Assembly: GCA_949358305.1 (NCBI GenBank)
Contig: OX442320.1
Span: 11,176,259-11,240,258, forward strand
DNA length: 64,000 bases
Source: Strigamia acuminata
Lineage: Eukaryota; Arthropoda; Chilopoda; Geophilomorpha; Linotaeniidae
Reading direction: 5' to 3'
The first letter of the stretch is position 1. Each line of letters opens with the position of its first letter. The notes under the pieces were generated by a model. It searched no databases, was not told the DNA's origin, and saw nothing but the letters and a program-made list of their open reading frames with translations. Made by a program: the position numbers and the translations under genes. This document shows, piece after piece, positions 36,641-48,977 of the stretch.

Positions 36641-37224
36641 AATCCCAACATATATTTGGTGAGTATCAACAACTTAATCCATCCCAGGACACAACCAATC
36701 CCTTTCCCCAAAAGATCAACTCTTGAATTTTCATTAAGAAAACTTTTTGCGCAATTTCGAATCCCAAAACAAGCAAAAATTAAATGCAAATGCAAGCAAC
36801 TATTATATTTCCAACAATAATTGCTTTTCTCTGGCAAACAAAAACTACCTGCAGCTAACTTAACCAAACACAAATTTCCTAATCATTTTCATCAGACGAA
36901 TGCCTATAGTCTTCGTTATAATGAAATTAAAGAGACCACCGGTACTCAAGTTTTAGTACAAATTTGAAAAATTCGAGTTTACACACGTGGGAGTAAAATT
37001 CCAGAAAAATGTAAATGTTTCTGGCGAGTAAACATTGTGTTAGTGTCAGCTGAATATGAATTGCAGTATTGATGTTTCTATGGTCAGTGAGTTTTGCATA
37101 AATAAGCAATTCAAATTTTCAGGCAAGTTATGAAACGTTAAAAAAATAGGGGTCACACTTAACTCATCAAAAGTGTAAATTAAGTGTTCTTTTTAGTACT
37201 TGTGCACGTGTCGTGTATAAAGCA
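36641..37224. other. Intron sequence, no gene seen
   Basis: Nothing recognised. Confidence 0.35.
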
Positions 37225-37790
37225 CAATTTTATGCATATAAAATGTGGAATTTTGTATGTAGAACGTGGTTTTTGCATGAAAAATGTGGAATTTTGTATC
37301 TAAAACTTAGATTTTGCATGTAAAACGTGATTTTTTGCATGTAAAACGTGGATTTTTGCATGTAAAACGTGGATTTTTGCATGTAAAACCTGGTTTTTGC
37401 ATGTAAAACCTGGTTTTTGCATGTAAAACCTGGTTTTTGCATGTAAAACCTGGTTTTTGCATGTAAAACCTGGTTTTTGCATGTTAAACCTGGTTTTTGC
37501 ATGTAAAACCTGGTTTTTGCACGTAAAGTGTGGAATTTTCTATGTAAAACGTGGATTTTTGCATGTAAAACGTAGAATTTTGCATGTAACACGTGGAATT
37601 TTGCATGTAACACGTGGAATTTTGCATGTAACACGTGGAATTTTGCACAGAAAATGTGTATTTTTACACATAAAATGTGTATTTTTACACATAAAATGCG
37701 TATTTTGCATGTAAAAACTGCATTTTACACAAAAATGCATATTTTGCATGTATAAACTGCATTTTACACAAAAAATGCATATTTCCAACT
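37225..37790. repeat. Minisatellite, 20-bp units
   Basis: About 27 units. Central block exact: TTTTTGCATGTAAAACCTGG, seven times or so; flanking blocks vary (ACGTGGAATTTTGCATGTAA; TGTGTATTTTTACACATAAA). Makes open frames on both strands by repetition. Confidence 0.97.
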
Positions 37791-38556
37791 AACATAAATG
37801 CATCATTTACAGTACTGCTTTAAGATTTGTAGAAGTTAGAATATACAACAGAATCCTTTAAACAAAAGCAAGTCAACATAAAAGCTTTCAACGTTCCAAT
37901 ATTTAATAATGTCGCCTATATAGAAAACAGTTGTTGCTCTCCCGTTCCAAAAACCTCCCGCAGCAGCTCCAACAGCTCAATTCGAGGCAAACCATTCAGA
38001 GAGGAAATGGAATCATGCCAAGAAAGCCGATGCTTTATCGCCATCTAGTTGATAACGCTGAGGACATGCCATGCATATGTAATAGAGATAGATAATACTG
38101 ATGCAATAATCAACGGAAAAAAATTCAGACAATTTCCATCGTATTTTACATTGCCCAATTAAAACTGCAAATCCAAATCGCAAAGATTAAAACCGTAAAC
38201 CCAAAAGGACACGTCCTATCGAACCGCGCTTAAAAACGCTCATTTCTTTTACCGTGTTTATCGTAATTTTGTTGTATTTTCCTGTGCATTTTTTGATGAA
38301 CACTTTTGAGAATATCCAAGATACTAATACACATATTCCTCAGGTTTCTTTTTATCAAATTTGATTGCATGTTGATTACATGTTTTGGATTTTCTCCGTC
38401 TATCCGGTATGCTGCAACTCGCTTCGTTCCCGTTTCTCGCATTATTGTAATTAGTTGTTTGTGGATGGTAATTGATAGTGGCTGTATATGCGGATGTAAG
38501 ATTAAATCAATAGACTTGTCTGGCATGGTTAATGGTTTTTGGTGAAACTCATACCT
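37791..38556. other. Intron sequence with an unassigned open frame
   Basis: A 137-codon minus-strand open frame (38643 to 38230; includes RVAAYRIDGENPKHVINMQS) overlaps the left edge of the LTR-like region. No family or splice border recognised; may belong to the decayed element. Confidence 0.25.
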
Positions 38557-39290
38557 TGTGACCAATTCTCGGCCACTGCAACACACTACCCGCATGGCCC
38601 AGTCCCCGATGACATCACATCCGGTCACTAATCCCACAACCAATGGGGAAAGGTACTCTCGTACCCATGGTGCAAGAGTGGACTATAAAAGGGCCAACAT
38701 CCTGTTTAGAAAGAGTTACTTAGGAACAGCTTGATGTCCTCCACTCATCTTCACCGTGGAGATGCTTATGGATGTTGTGATTGCATTAATTAAAACAAAT
38801 ATTGTAATTAATATGATGTGTAATAATATTTCGTTTGATATTATGATGTAAGAATGCATGTGTACGCTTTTGTGTATGTATAACAATCTCCTAGGAAACG
38901 AAATCATGTAAAAGAAACAAACTCCATTCTGAATATCGAAGCTTCATAAGTGTAACAAAATTGTATTGCAAGTCATATGAAAACAACTGATTAACCAAAT
39001 CAAAATAAACGTTACGAGTTTGTGGTTCCTTGATCAACTGGTTTTTATTGGAAAACATAACAAGGGCCTTGGCCGGTCTGCCAGTCCTAGTACCGTGAGC
39101 AATCCATGGGCCGAATGAACAGTCTGACCACGCTGCGCAACCGGTTAACCCTAACCACAAGTGCCGCGTATGGTCGCAGGGCTGCTGCAGCAATGCAGCG
39201 GTAGCAATAGGCGAGGCATAAGATTCTGACCCCTAAACACTGAATAAAGACCTTAAAACCATAAATACAGTATCTTGTGCACAATTCTAT
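38557..39290 (+). mobile_element. Possible solo LTR or LTR-like promoter unit
   Basis: A CCAAT motif (AACCAATGGGG, 38638), a textbook TATA box (GACTATAAAAGGG, 38681) and a polyadenylation signal (GAATAAAGACC, 39241) lie in the order of an LTR (U3, R, U5), with a GC-rich stretch following. No gag-pol and no second LTR were found. The ends are not resolved, so this is a tentative call. Confidence 0.35.
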
Positions 39291-39438
39291 CAACGTGTCG
39301 TGCGTCCGGCACTGTTTGGGCGTTCCCATGTGTGTGACGGGTCGGTTGCTGGTGCGGCGTGCCTTCGTGGCACCCCCGCAACGGGTAACGGGATTCCCCA
39401 TACCCCTAGACAACACTGATAAGGGCCAACCAAACCAA

Positions 39439-39932
39439 TAGAGATTTTGCGGGATGCATTTTTCCCTTACAGTTAAAGATTATACGGTATAAAAATAGTG
39501 TAAGGGAAAAATGATAAATTAAGTTTTTGCGGGCTGCACATTTCCCTTATCACTACACTATTTCAGCCAACTACTGACAGTTAGTAATTTTGAACCTAAA
39601 AATTCAATTTGGGGACGTAAATGTGCAAATTCTGCATAAAATTCCATTATTATGCCTATAAAGTATGGTTTTGGGCCTAAAATTCAATTTTGGGCCTCAC
39701 TTATTATTCAATCTACCTACCTATGACTGATGTGTTTGATCGGGACAACAAAATAATCGCCATTTGCAATGGGCGGAGCTAACAATATAGTGTTCTCAAT
39801 TCTGATTGGCTGCGCTACATTTTAATTTAGTGTTGAAAACGATACACTAAAGATTTTTCCCTTACGATATGGCACTAAAATAGTGTTTCGTGGAGCAAAA
39901 TAAGGGAAAAATGCATCCCGCAAACTCTCTAT
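39439..39932. mobile_element. MITE G, about 494 bp
   Basis: The left end TAGAGATTTTGCGGGATGCA + TTTTTCCCTTA is mirrored almost exactly at the right (TAAGGGAAAAATGCATCCCG + CAAACTCTCTA). A second copy of the end motif (TTTTTGCGGGCTGCACATTT) lies inside at 39522, suggesting nesting or a partial duplication. Confidence 0.9.
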
Positions 39933-41009
39933 TATTAGGAAGTCTCCGTTATTTTACGTGAGTATGCGTCTCAAACCAATGTCTTCAGTCCCCTGATTGC
40001 ACTGGCGAAGACCATACCAGTCACATCATAAATATTAGTTCATTTTAGTGTCACTATATCACAAACTCAAAAATTTATGAGCCAAAATTGCCATTTTTAA
40101 TGTTTAATATTTATTATTATTTTTTTCTTTCAGTGTTTTGAAAAAAAAATGATTTAAAGAAATGGAAAAAGAAAATGAGTGAGAAATATGGTTTAGCTTG
40201 CGAAGTCAATTTTTCTTTTCTTTTTCAATTCCCTGAGCATTGTAAAAAAAATTTAAATTCAATTTTTCCTCCATAAATTTCCAATTCAAATCAAACTAGC
40301 ACAACTTAAACGCCAGAAATAGATCGTTTGATTGTATGGTTTATGTATTCTGCTCACATAGAACACGCGCCGTTGTTTCCGCTTTAAGTCGTTGCAAATC
40401 AATACAGCCTAATCAGCAGATAAACATCTTGTTAAGAATACCACCGACAAATAATTAATGACTGATTCCAGCAATGAAAATATAAATATTACATCAACTT
40501 TTTTAATAACATTTTCCCTCAAGCTAAATTAAAGACGTAATAAATTTCAATACAGAAATAAAACCTTTTATTAATTATCTTTCTCTAAGAATAATATGTA
40601 AATTGCCATAAAACAATGTTATTAAAGCTCATCATAAAAGGAACAAAAGCGCTTCGGAGTGTACGGGGCATTTCGTTCAGTTTCCAGCCGAATAACTCAT
40701 AAAACGACAAACAAAACATTCAGAATGGCTTTTAATGTATTTTCATGGGAGGTATTAAAGAGCAACTTTGCTATAATTAAAGTTAAAATTTCTAATTACA
40801 CAACTCAGCGAAAGGGAGTTGTTCAGTTTAAAGGAAGCTATGCAGTGAAGTGTCGAAAGTTTAATGGGCAGCAGTTGAAAATGGAAGACCCTCTGTTATC
40901 AGGTTTTCACTATTCTGGATAACTGTGTAAACAAAGTAAATTACATCCAATTCTCTTTTTATACGGTAGATACGTTCCAGAAAAGACCGTTAAAAGCAAA
41001 CAAACATGG
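39933..41009. other. Sequence without recognised gene
   Basis: AT-rich; nothing recognised. Confidence 0.35.
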
Positions 41010-42040
41010 GGAATTCTATAAATATTTCCTAGACAACAAACAAGGAAAATTCCCTAAACATTTCTAGCCAACAAACAAGGAAAATCCCCTAAATATTTCC
41101 TAGAAAACAAATAAGGAAAAAATCCTAAATATTTCTAGCCAACAAACAAGAAAAATTCCCTAAAAAATTTCCTATAAACAACAAACAAGGGGAATTTCCT
41201 TCATATTTCCTAGGGGAATTCCCTTCATATTTCCTAGGAGAATTCACTTCATATTTCCTAAGGGAATTCCCTAAGTATTTCATAGGAGAATTCCTTAAGT
41301 ATTTCATAGGGGAATTCCCTAAATATTTCCTAGGGAAATTCCCTAAGTATTTCATAGGAAATTCCCTAAGTATTTCATAGGGGAATTCCCTAAATATTTC
41401 CTAAGGAAATTCCCTTCGTATTTCATAGGAAAATTTCCTAAGTATTTCATAAGGGAATTCCCTAAGTATTTCATAGGGAAATTCCCTAAGTATTTCACAG
41501 GGAATTCCCTAAATATTTCCTAAAAAAATTCCCTAAGTATTTCAAAAGAAAATTCCCTAAATATTTCCTAGAGAAATTCCCTTCGTATTTCATAGGGAAA
41601 TTCCCTTCGTATGTCATAGGGAAATTTCCTAAGTATTTCATAGGGAAATTTCCTAAGTATTTCATAGGGAAATTTCCTAAGTATTTCATAGGGGAATTCC
41701 CTAAATATTTCCTAGGGGAATTCCCTAAATATTTCCTAGGGGAATTCCCTAAATGTTTCCTATGGGAATTCCTTAAATATTTCCTACAGACACCAAACTA
41801 GATAGGGGAATTCCCTAAATATTTCCTAGGGGAATTCCCTAAATATTTCCTAGGAGAATTCCCTAAATGTTTCCTATGGGAATTCCTTAAACATTTCCTA
41901 TAGACACCAAACTAGATAGGGGAATTCCCTAAATATTTCCTAGGGGAATTCCCTAAATATTTCCTAAGAGAATTCCCTAAATATTTCCTAGGGGAATACC
42001 CTAAATATTTCCTATAGACACCAAACTAGATAGGGGAATT
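41010..42040. repeat. Minisatellite, about 25-bp units with a GGGAATTCCC core
   Basis: About 40 units of GGGGAATTCCCTAAATATTT plus CCTAG. The unit is made of two near-palindromes (GGGGAATTCCC and CTAGG-junction). A longer period with ATAGACACCAAACTAGATAG appears three times (41785, 41893, 42013). The left part has ACAAACAAGGAAAATTCCCT-type units. Confidence 0.97.
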
Positions 42041-43774
42041 CGTTGTAAAAACAAAATTGGATGAAATCTGCTTCTACCGTAGCAATTTTTCAAGATGAAA
42101 ATCAAAATTTTACTTTCCTGAAAATTGATCATGTAAACATTCCCCTTTTGCACAAAAGCCATGCTATAATTTAATAACCAGAAATTAAGCCCACATAAAC
42201 CTAGAACATACAGTACTCTACAACCTTTCTATATAGGAATTTCACCACAAACTCTTAAATGAACCATCCTACCCACATAAAACTTTTAAACTCTTCGATT
42301 AAAATACAAGTTTCAGCTTTTATTACTCGCCTTTTCAACTTTTTATCATTCCACTCCATCATTTATAAGCACAAAGTGATCACCATTCCCTTTAATTCCA
42401 TACACATCTCATTTCCTGCGAAAATTAATGCAAATTGTCATCTCAAAATGCCCCCTTTCACGCGCGGACGGCCAAAACTTGATTGCACATGTGTGTTTAC
42501 ACACATGAGATGCCAACATCATCACATATCATTTCTGTCCTCACTAATGTGCCAAAGCACCAATTCTTCCGCCGCCCTTAAAAAAAACGAAGGAAAATCA
42601 TTTTCCAAGAGTAACCGGCGGCACAAGCCGTGCCGCCATTGGACAAGCCATAACTAACAACATTTATTGCCTATTAATATAATTAATACCAAATTGTTCG
42701 TAAAATATTAATTTTCTTCTGCATTATGCATTTATTTAATTCTTGCTGCTTTAAACCTCGGAGTTTCACACATGAAAATTTAATGCATCATCTGACGAAA
42801 AGTCAATTTGCATCTACCAAAGCTGCAGAACATACCAAACGCGCCACGGAACGCAAAGGCACTTAAATATTCACTCATTAAGGATAATCAATATTTTTTT
42901 AAATCCTCGCCGCTATCTAACAAACCGAACTCTATCTGCCCAGACAATCCGCTAATTCTCATTGGTCAGAGGGCAAATTACTGCTGCATTCCTCACGCAT
43001 CAGATAAGAGTTCGATTTATTGAAACGGAGCGCTCCAGCTAACAATTAATTCACTTAGAGCAGAAATGTCCATTGCTAGGCCGCCGTATTGCTAAGCAAT
43101 GTGCAGTGTTGGGCTCTGTTAGGAATAATCACTAAAATAGTGCCATTTTCCCGGTCTTATATTTTCCTGATAAAGGATTTGTTCTATCAGTAATGTCCGG
43201 TGAATAATAATTATTATTATAGCATATGATTTGTTCTTTGCGTATTATATCAGTCACATGACATTGTGATTAGTTGACTTTGTAACTTGATTTACTTCGA
43301 TTAAACACTTAAACCAACAAGAATAGCTTCGCTAAAATTTCGCTTTATCGCTTTTCCCCGAAATTTATATTTCGCTAATTGTCGCTAATTGTTGCTATCG
43401 CTAACTAGCACCAGTTGGCTAAAAAACAATGGCTAATTTTAGCTATTTTATTGCTAAGATTTCGCTATTTAAAAAATTTATTGTGTGGATTTAATACAAA
43501 GTATCGGTAAGTAAGTTCGACCTACGACATTTGTGCATAAATAGTCAATGTACGATAAAATAAGTTAGTTAGGTTAGATGAACATTTAATTATGAGTCAG
43601 ATTCTATTCTTTTAAAACACATACATTTATTCTTCTGCAAGACACTACACTAACCAATGACAAGATGACCAAATTTGATAAATGAAAAATCTGGACAAGA
43701 CACAATTTCCTAAAAAAATTAGCCATGCAAACTGGAGAAAATCTCTCCGAACACTCCCTTCGAATGCCAGAATA
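42041..43774. other. Sequence with GCTA-rich patch
   Basis: 43320-43480 holds irregular TCGCTAATTG / TTAGC words, perhaps an old repeat. No gene seen; the open frame at 42259-42657 has no recognisable product. Confidence 0.35.
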
Positions 43775-44133
43775 AAGGCTCGTTTACATTGTTGCAAAAT
43801 TTAGCATGCAAAATGGTCGCGCCCAAAAATTCACGTTGAAAAATTTGCTTCTCATGTTCTCAATGAAGCAAACAATTGAACAAGAGAGAATTCCGTCTCA
43901 CTTGTCCAACGTGGTGCTGCCATTTTGAATCAATTGTGAAGTTGGTGACGACATACACTATCTCGTCTGTCATTGGCCAACGCGTGCAAACTTTCCAAGC
44001 GAAGCGAAAAAGTAGACTTCCAAGTCTACTCTGAATTTTCGCAAGCAAAGGGTTGCCACACAAACTTTCACGCGCGAAATTGTCGCGTTCGCATCAATTC
44101 GAACGCAATTTCGCAACAATGTAAACGAGCCTT
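43775..44133. mobile_element. MITE F, copy 1, 359 bp
   Basis: Ends AAGGCTCGTTTACATTGTTG and its mirror CAACAATGTAAACGAGCCTT, flanked by TA on both sides. The inside has further mirrored words (GCAAAATTT, AAGTAGACTT-CCAAGTCTACT). Confidence 0.92.
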
Positions 44134-45161
44134 TAGAACTGCCTTGATAATGCACCGAGAAAAGTTACCATCAACCAATGAAAAACAGATTTCTCGAATT
44201 TTCCTCACAATTGCCACTCATATATACGGCTTACTGAAAACCTTTGAAGACCCATTGAGCTAATTTATATTCCAGATAATTTTTGCATAGAGCCAGGCAG
44301 AAAAAAGTCAAGTTTTGCAAATCTCGTCTTTCAACACAAACGTGCCATTCAACTCGTAAAACTCAACAAGATTGCCTACATCAGCAATAAAAGTGCTTTC
44401 AAAGCTCTTTCAAGTGACCGCAGAGATAATTTTCCAAGAATTTCTCCTTTTTTCTAAAAACCTTCATCTATGATAAGATGAAAAACAAAGAGAAATATTT
44501 CTCCATGCAATCCAATTGACTGCAGATAAGACTCAAGATTCCACTTCTGTTAATTGAATGAAAGACCACAACTGGGTTAATGAGATGTAGACATCAAACT
44601 CATATTATTCCCCACTTGATTAACTCACAAGCCCACTAAATTTCATTCCTTACCCATCATCTTGCTTGATTAGCATCAACGCGCTGTCTTGTTCGGCAAA
44701 ATTCCAAGTATTAATTAACGTCGACACTCCAAACTTTTCCTCTTATTAATTATTCCAACAAGGCATGAAACACAGCGTTTGCGGCAACCGCCGTTCCTCC
44801 ACGAAAACTCCAAGTGATGCATGTCACGTGACCAAAATGACCAAAATGACCAAAATGCAAATGGCGTCGACCTTGAAAACTTTCGCTACCAAGTGTTGCA
44901 CCTACACAGGCAACACGAGCTTAAAAGCATTACGTTATTACATTAGACAGGGCTAGCCGCCAGAGCAATTACTATGATTGCTATTTCCGGGCGGTCACGA
45001 GATGTGTTGTGTAACACAACTTCTGCATTTTTTCATTGCATTAATTACAGTGAAAATGCCGCCTTAATTATAAGGAGCGATACATTAGCTGTCAGACCCG
45101 TGCCTCGGCTATTGCGTGTTTTCGATCAATTAAAAGAATGTCGATCACTATGCGGCCGGTA
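44134..45161. other. Sequence without recognised gene
   Basis: Three CCAAAATGA units at about 44831-44857. Nothing else recognised. Confidence 0.35.
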
Positions 45162-45292
45162 CTTTTCCCTTATAAAAACCCCCGTTATGCCTATAAGTGT
45201 AGTGAAAACCTTATAACTCTAACGGAGCTTACACTATAACTGAAAATAGCGTAGCCAATCCGGTAGTTCTCCACTATTTACGTCACTGACTA
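45162..45292 (-). repeat. Interspersed repeat H, copy 2
   Basis: Reverse complement of 7419-7550 over about 130 bp with high identity. It lies 88 bases from the big inverted repeat at 45380. Confidence 0.85.
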
Positions 45293-45379
45293 AAAATTTG
45301 GATTAGCAATGACCTCTTTTGCCGCCATTTTGAATTCTCCGCTTCATTCGGGCGCAGAGCACATGTTACGGTTTATCTA

Positions 45380-45621
45380 CGACTCCTTTTCATAAGTTTA
45401 GAAAAAAATTTGAAAATAGCTAAGATCAAACTTTAGTGCTGCTAAACCAAGAATTGAAAGAAGTTAGCACCCAGATTTTATATAAATTTCTTCCTTTTAA
45501 ACCATTTTATAACACTGTATAAAAATCTGGGTGCTAACTTCTTTCAATTCTTGGTTTAGCAGCCCTAAAGTTTGATCTTAGCTATTTTCAAATTTTTTTC
45601 TAAACTTATGAAAAGGAGTCG
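45380..45621. repeat. Near-perfect inverted repeat, arms about 101 bp
   Basis: The left arm 45380-45480 begins CGACTCCTTTTCATAAG; the right arm 45520-45621 is its reverse complement with one clear mismatch (T/G at about 45438) and a one-base A-run difference. The loop is 39 bp. Transcribed RNA would fold into a long hairpin. No coding frame. Confidence 0.95.
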
Positions 45622-46869
45622 TAATTGTTTTTGCTTTGAATTCATTTAAATGCACAATAATAAAGTTGCAGCATCGTATTGAAACAGTTAAAAGCAAGAA
45701 TCATCTCTTTTTATGCTAGCGAGACGACAAATCACATGCTAATTTTATAACCCTAACATAAAACTTCAACCGCAACCTAAACTTTAAATGCTTTATCTTA
45801 CACTAGGTTGTAAAGACAAAAGACCTGCCGCAAACTTTTTAGCATTGCGACCCATTTTCAAGAATGGCGATCTTCCGCGCCCCACTTCATCATCGGTGCA
45901 TTAAATTTTTCCCATCCTGCAAAATTTATCACTTTGGAGACTTAGCTACAAACAAAGCAAACATTCCTTCATCTCACTCCGGACATATTTCTACCGTGCC
46001 CCTTTTGCAATGTTTTCCATTAGCAATGCCATCACTGACTTGTCTTGTAAGCAGAAAATGTGATAAAGGACACTACTACTTTTCAATATAGGGATTTTGA
46101 AGCCGTCAATAAACACTTTTGCTTGTCTTCTTCTGGGAGGATCCGGCTTCAGCCGATTGATCCACATGACATCCTATCAACCTAATAGACAGACCTTTTC
46201 TTTCTCCGATCGGCATCTGTCAATTCTTCGCTTCGCTATGGCTGTAGTTGAGGAAGATCACCCGGTTTTGGATAGTCTTCGATAAGCTCAGCGGCAAAGC
46301 CCTTGCCCGACAAACAAAGGATATTTGTGTGCTTTAATTCCCAGCTGTATCACCAATTGATGGCTGTCGATTCAGCTGTTTGCTGTCGTGTTTACCTCCA
46401 TTTTTTTGGTCAATACTCCCCACATGATGGAAAAAATTCCCTTGCAAGAAAATCCATTAAGGAAGGAAAATCACATACCATCCTTGCAACTATTCAAGCA
46501 TTAAATCAAACAGTTGATTCAATTAGATTGCCAGTGTATGCACCCTTAACCCAGGATCAATCGAGCAAAAAATCCTAATAAATATTACTCGTTTCCTTTC
46601 GGATTTGTTTATGGAATCCAATCATTTCCCATTTGCTACTAAACCAACAAAGAAAAGATCCAAACATAATTAAAGTTGTTTGGAAATTGGAAATAAAATA
46701 CGCTAGACAAAATCCACTCTGTTCCGCTTCGAATAAGGGACAAAATATGCAAATCCTAGCCAATGGGGCTAGTCTTAAAAAAGGGATTACAACCGGATTT
46801 ACCGTTCAATAAACCCCTTATATTGGAAACATTATTAAATGTTGTTTGAAAACTTTTTGTTTGGCAGTT
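45622..46869. other. Sequence without recognised gene
   Basis: Short open frames (46097-46578) give nothing recognisable. A word at 45822 (CTGCCGCAAACTTTTTAGCA) resembles the sequence right after repeat H at 7548. Confidence 0.35.
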
Positions 46870-47424
46870 CAGTCGAAACTCTTTATAACGAATCGCAAGG
46901 GACCGGAAAATCGATTCGTTATAACGAGAGTTCGTTAAAACAAATTAGGTAAAAAAAAATTAAATTTTATCATAAACAATACGGAGTATTATTTATTCAT
47001 AGACATGCAAGTTTCATGTCAATTTTATCCCAATTCTTTAAAATTGTTAAAAATTGTAGAACGGGGCAAATTAAACTCATCTGTTACAATTGGTGGCTTC
47101 TTGCCATTGTCAATGGCATTAAAAATGTTCAACTTGTTCTCAATAAAAATTGCCTTTTGTTTGGCAGCCATTTTCCTGTGCTTATGAGCATCGGATGTTG
47201 TGAGTCATGTGATCAGTTTTGAAAATTCGTTATAACGAGAGCTTATGGGTATTACAGTGTACCTGAAAACATGTTTGTTATAACAAATAATTCATTTTAT
47301 CGAAATTCGTTATAACAAAAATGTTTAACATGGGTGTTCTATGGCTGGCCAACCAAGTCATTTTCAACAATTCGTTATAGGGATAATTCGTTATATCGCG
47401 ATTCGTTATAAAGAGTTTCGACTG
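46870..47424. mobile_element. Pogo/Tigger-like element, copy 2, 555 bp
   Basis: Ends CAGTCGAAACTCTTTATAAC and its mirror GTTATAAAGAGTTTCGACTG; internal TTCGTTATAACGAGA words repeat and mirror. The longest of the three copies, still without a transposase frame. Confidence 0.9.
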
Positions 47425-48516
47425 TACTGTTAAGTTTTCGTTGTTTGTCCACTAATAGAACCACACAACTAAACTTTCTCGTGTTTTCTTTAGCCGAAAG
47501 AGCTTCAGGTGCCATGAGAGCCCTGAAATTTATAAAGAACTTCTAAATCTACAATAACAAGTTTACCAAATACCAAGTTTACCCCAGAGCCCAGGGCCCA
47601 GTGGCCTGAAAAATTCACCAATTTGTGCTTCCAAAAATCAACTAAAAAAAAAAAAACTAGTGTCAAAACAGTGAACTATTAATCTTTTGAAACCCAACAT
47701 CGCGCCCTCTGTGTGCAATTACGCATAAACATGAATCAATCTTAATTTATATCTTAATGCAATTAATTCATAAACTTGACATCAAAATGTCGAGTTAACA
47801 CTTAATAAATGTCGAATTGCATTTCCCTCAACTGCAAAACAATCGAGTTACATCACGAACACGTCATCGTTCACATATGTTAGGCCTAAAATTGCTGTAA
47901 GTAAATTAAACGATTATTTACAATTATGTACTCTTCCTTTCTAATTTATCCTATCGCTTTGCCGGTAATTACCCGTATTTCGTGTCTAATCTGATAATCT
48001 CATCGCGTATCAGTCGTAAAGTATAATTTCCGGCTGCCATTAATCCTAGCCGGCAACCGGAAACGGCGTCGCGCCACCTCCCAACAAAAGATGGCAATTC
48101 GTAAACGAGATTGCACTTAAACTTGATTAATAATACGGAATATTAAATAAAACGAGTGGCCGTAAAGTGATTTTTATTAATTAGAAAAACTCTCACGATT
48201 ATTTGAAAATCCTTTTAGCGACACTTGATTCTTATTTATTCGCTTAACTCAGTAACCCACCGCATGGAGTCGCTAAAAATCTCGAGTGAGAGCGAATAAG
48301 AGTAAAGTCACATAGTGTCCTTCATTTCCGCAATATGTGCTAGGTGTGCAGTCCATCAACTCTAAAGCCGCTTCCAAGTTCCATTAGCGGATGACACGGG
48401 CACTAGAAGATTCAAAGCGGCTTAATCGAAGCTGTAATTCATTCTAACTGATGCACAGAAAACAAATCGATTTAACTGGCACGAAAGCAAACTTTCTTCG
48501 TGCTCTTCGAAGCCTT
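47425..48516. other. Sequence without recognised gene
   Basis: A run of 12 A at 47644-47656. Nothing else recognised. Confidence 0.35.
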
Positions 48517-48977
48517 AGAGGCATAAGGGTAAAATGTGCCGTTCTGGTATAAGGCATTACGGATTTAGGGACAATTTTCAGGTCAGTTAGTTGAAGCGCT
48601 GTTAGGTTTTTTGTAGTTCTTTACTAAATTTATAGAGGGCGCAATATGTTAATGCAATAATAATGAACTTTGAACCATCTGGTGGTGGTTTTAAACACTA
48701 CCTGTAAAAGCAAAAAGGCTGTTAACTGAAGCGCTCTTTACTAAAGCAGCAAAGCCTGTTTAAAAGTTTTGCTGGAGTTTTAAGGGGCACCAATTTTGCA
48801 AGATGAATAACTAATTAAATAAATGATGAATCAATAGAAATTTCACCTGAGATTTACTTTACTATCAGATAAACAAAATCACAAATTTTCAGCGAAAAAA
48901 AATGGATAGGAAAAAAATTTTCCTATTCAAGGAAGAGCTTGTCCCTAAATCCATATAGCCGTATGCCTCCAAGGGTT
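48517..48977. mobile_element. Family A copy 3, longest copy
   Basis: GAGGCATAAGGGTAAAATG at the left; the right end (CCGTATGCCTCCAAGGGTTAAA) mirrors it. Includes GGTCAGTTAG, GGTGGTTTTAAACACTACC and CTGAAGCGCTCTTTACTAA, all shared with copies 1 and 2. Also CTTGTCCCTAAATCCATA mirrors GGATTTAGGGACAA, giving inverted ends of about 50 bp. Confidence 0.85.

Noticed and set aside
37230-37788. 134-codon repetitive frame rich in Cys/His/Lys
   Set aside because: Created by the 20-bp minisatellite; open frames appear on both strands and follow the repeat exactly.
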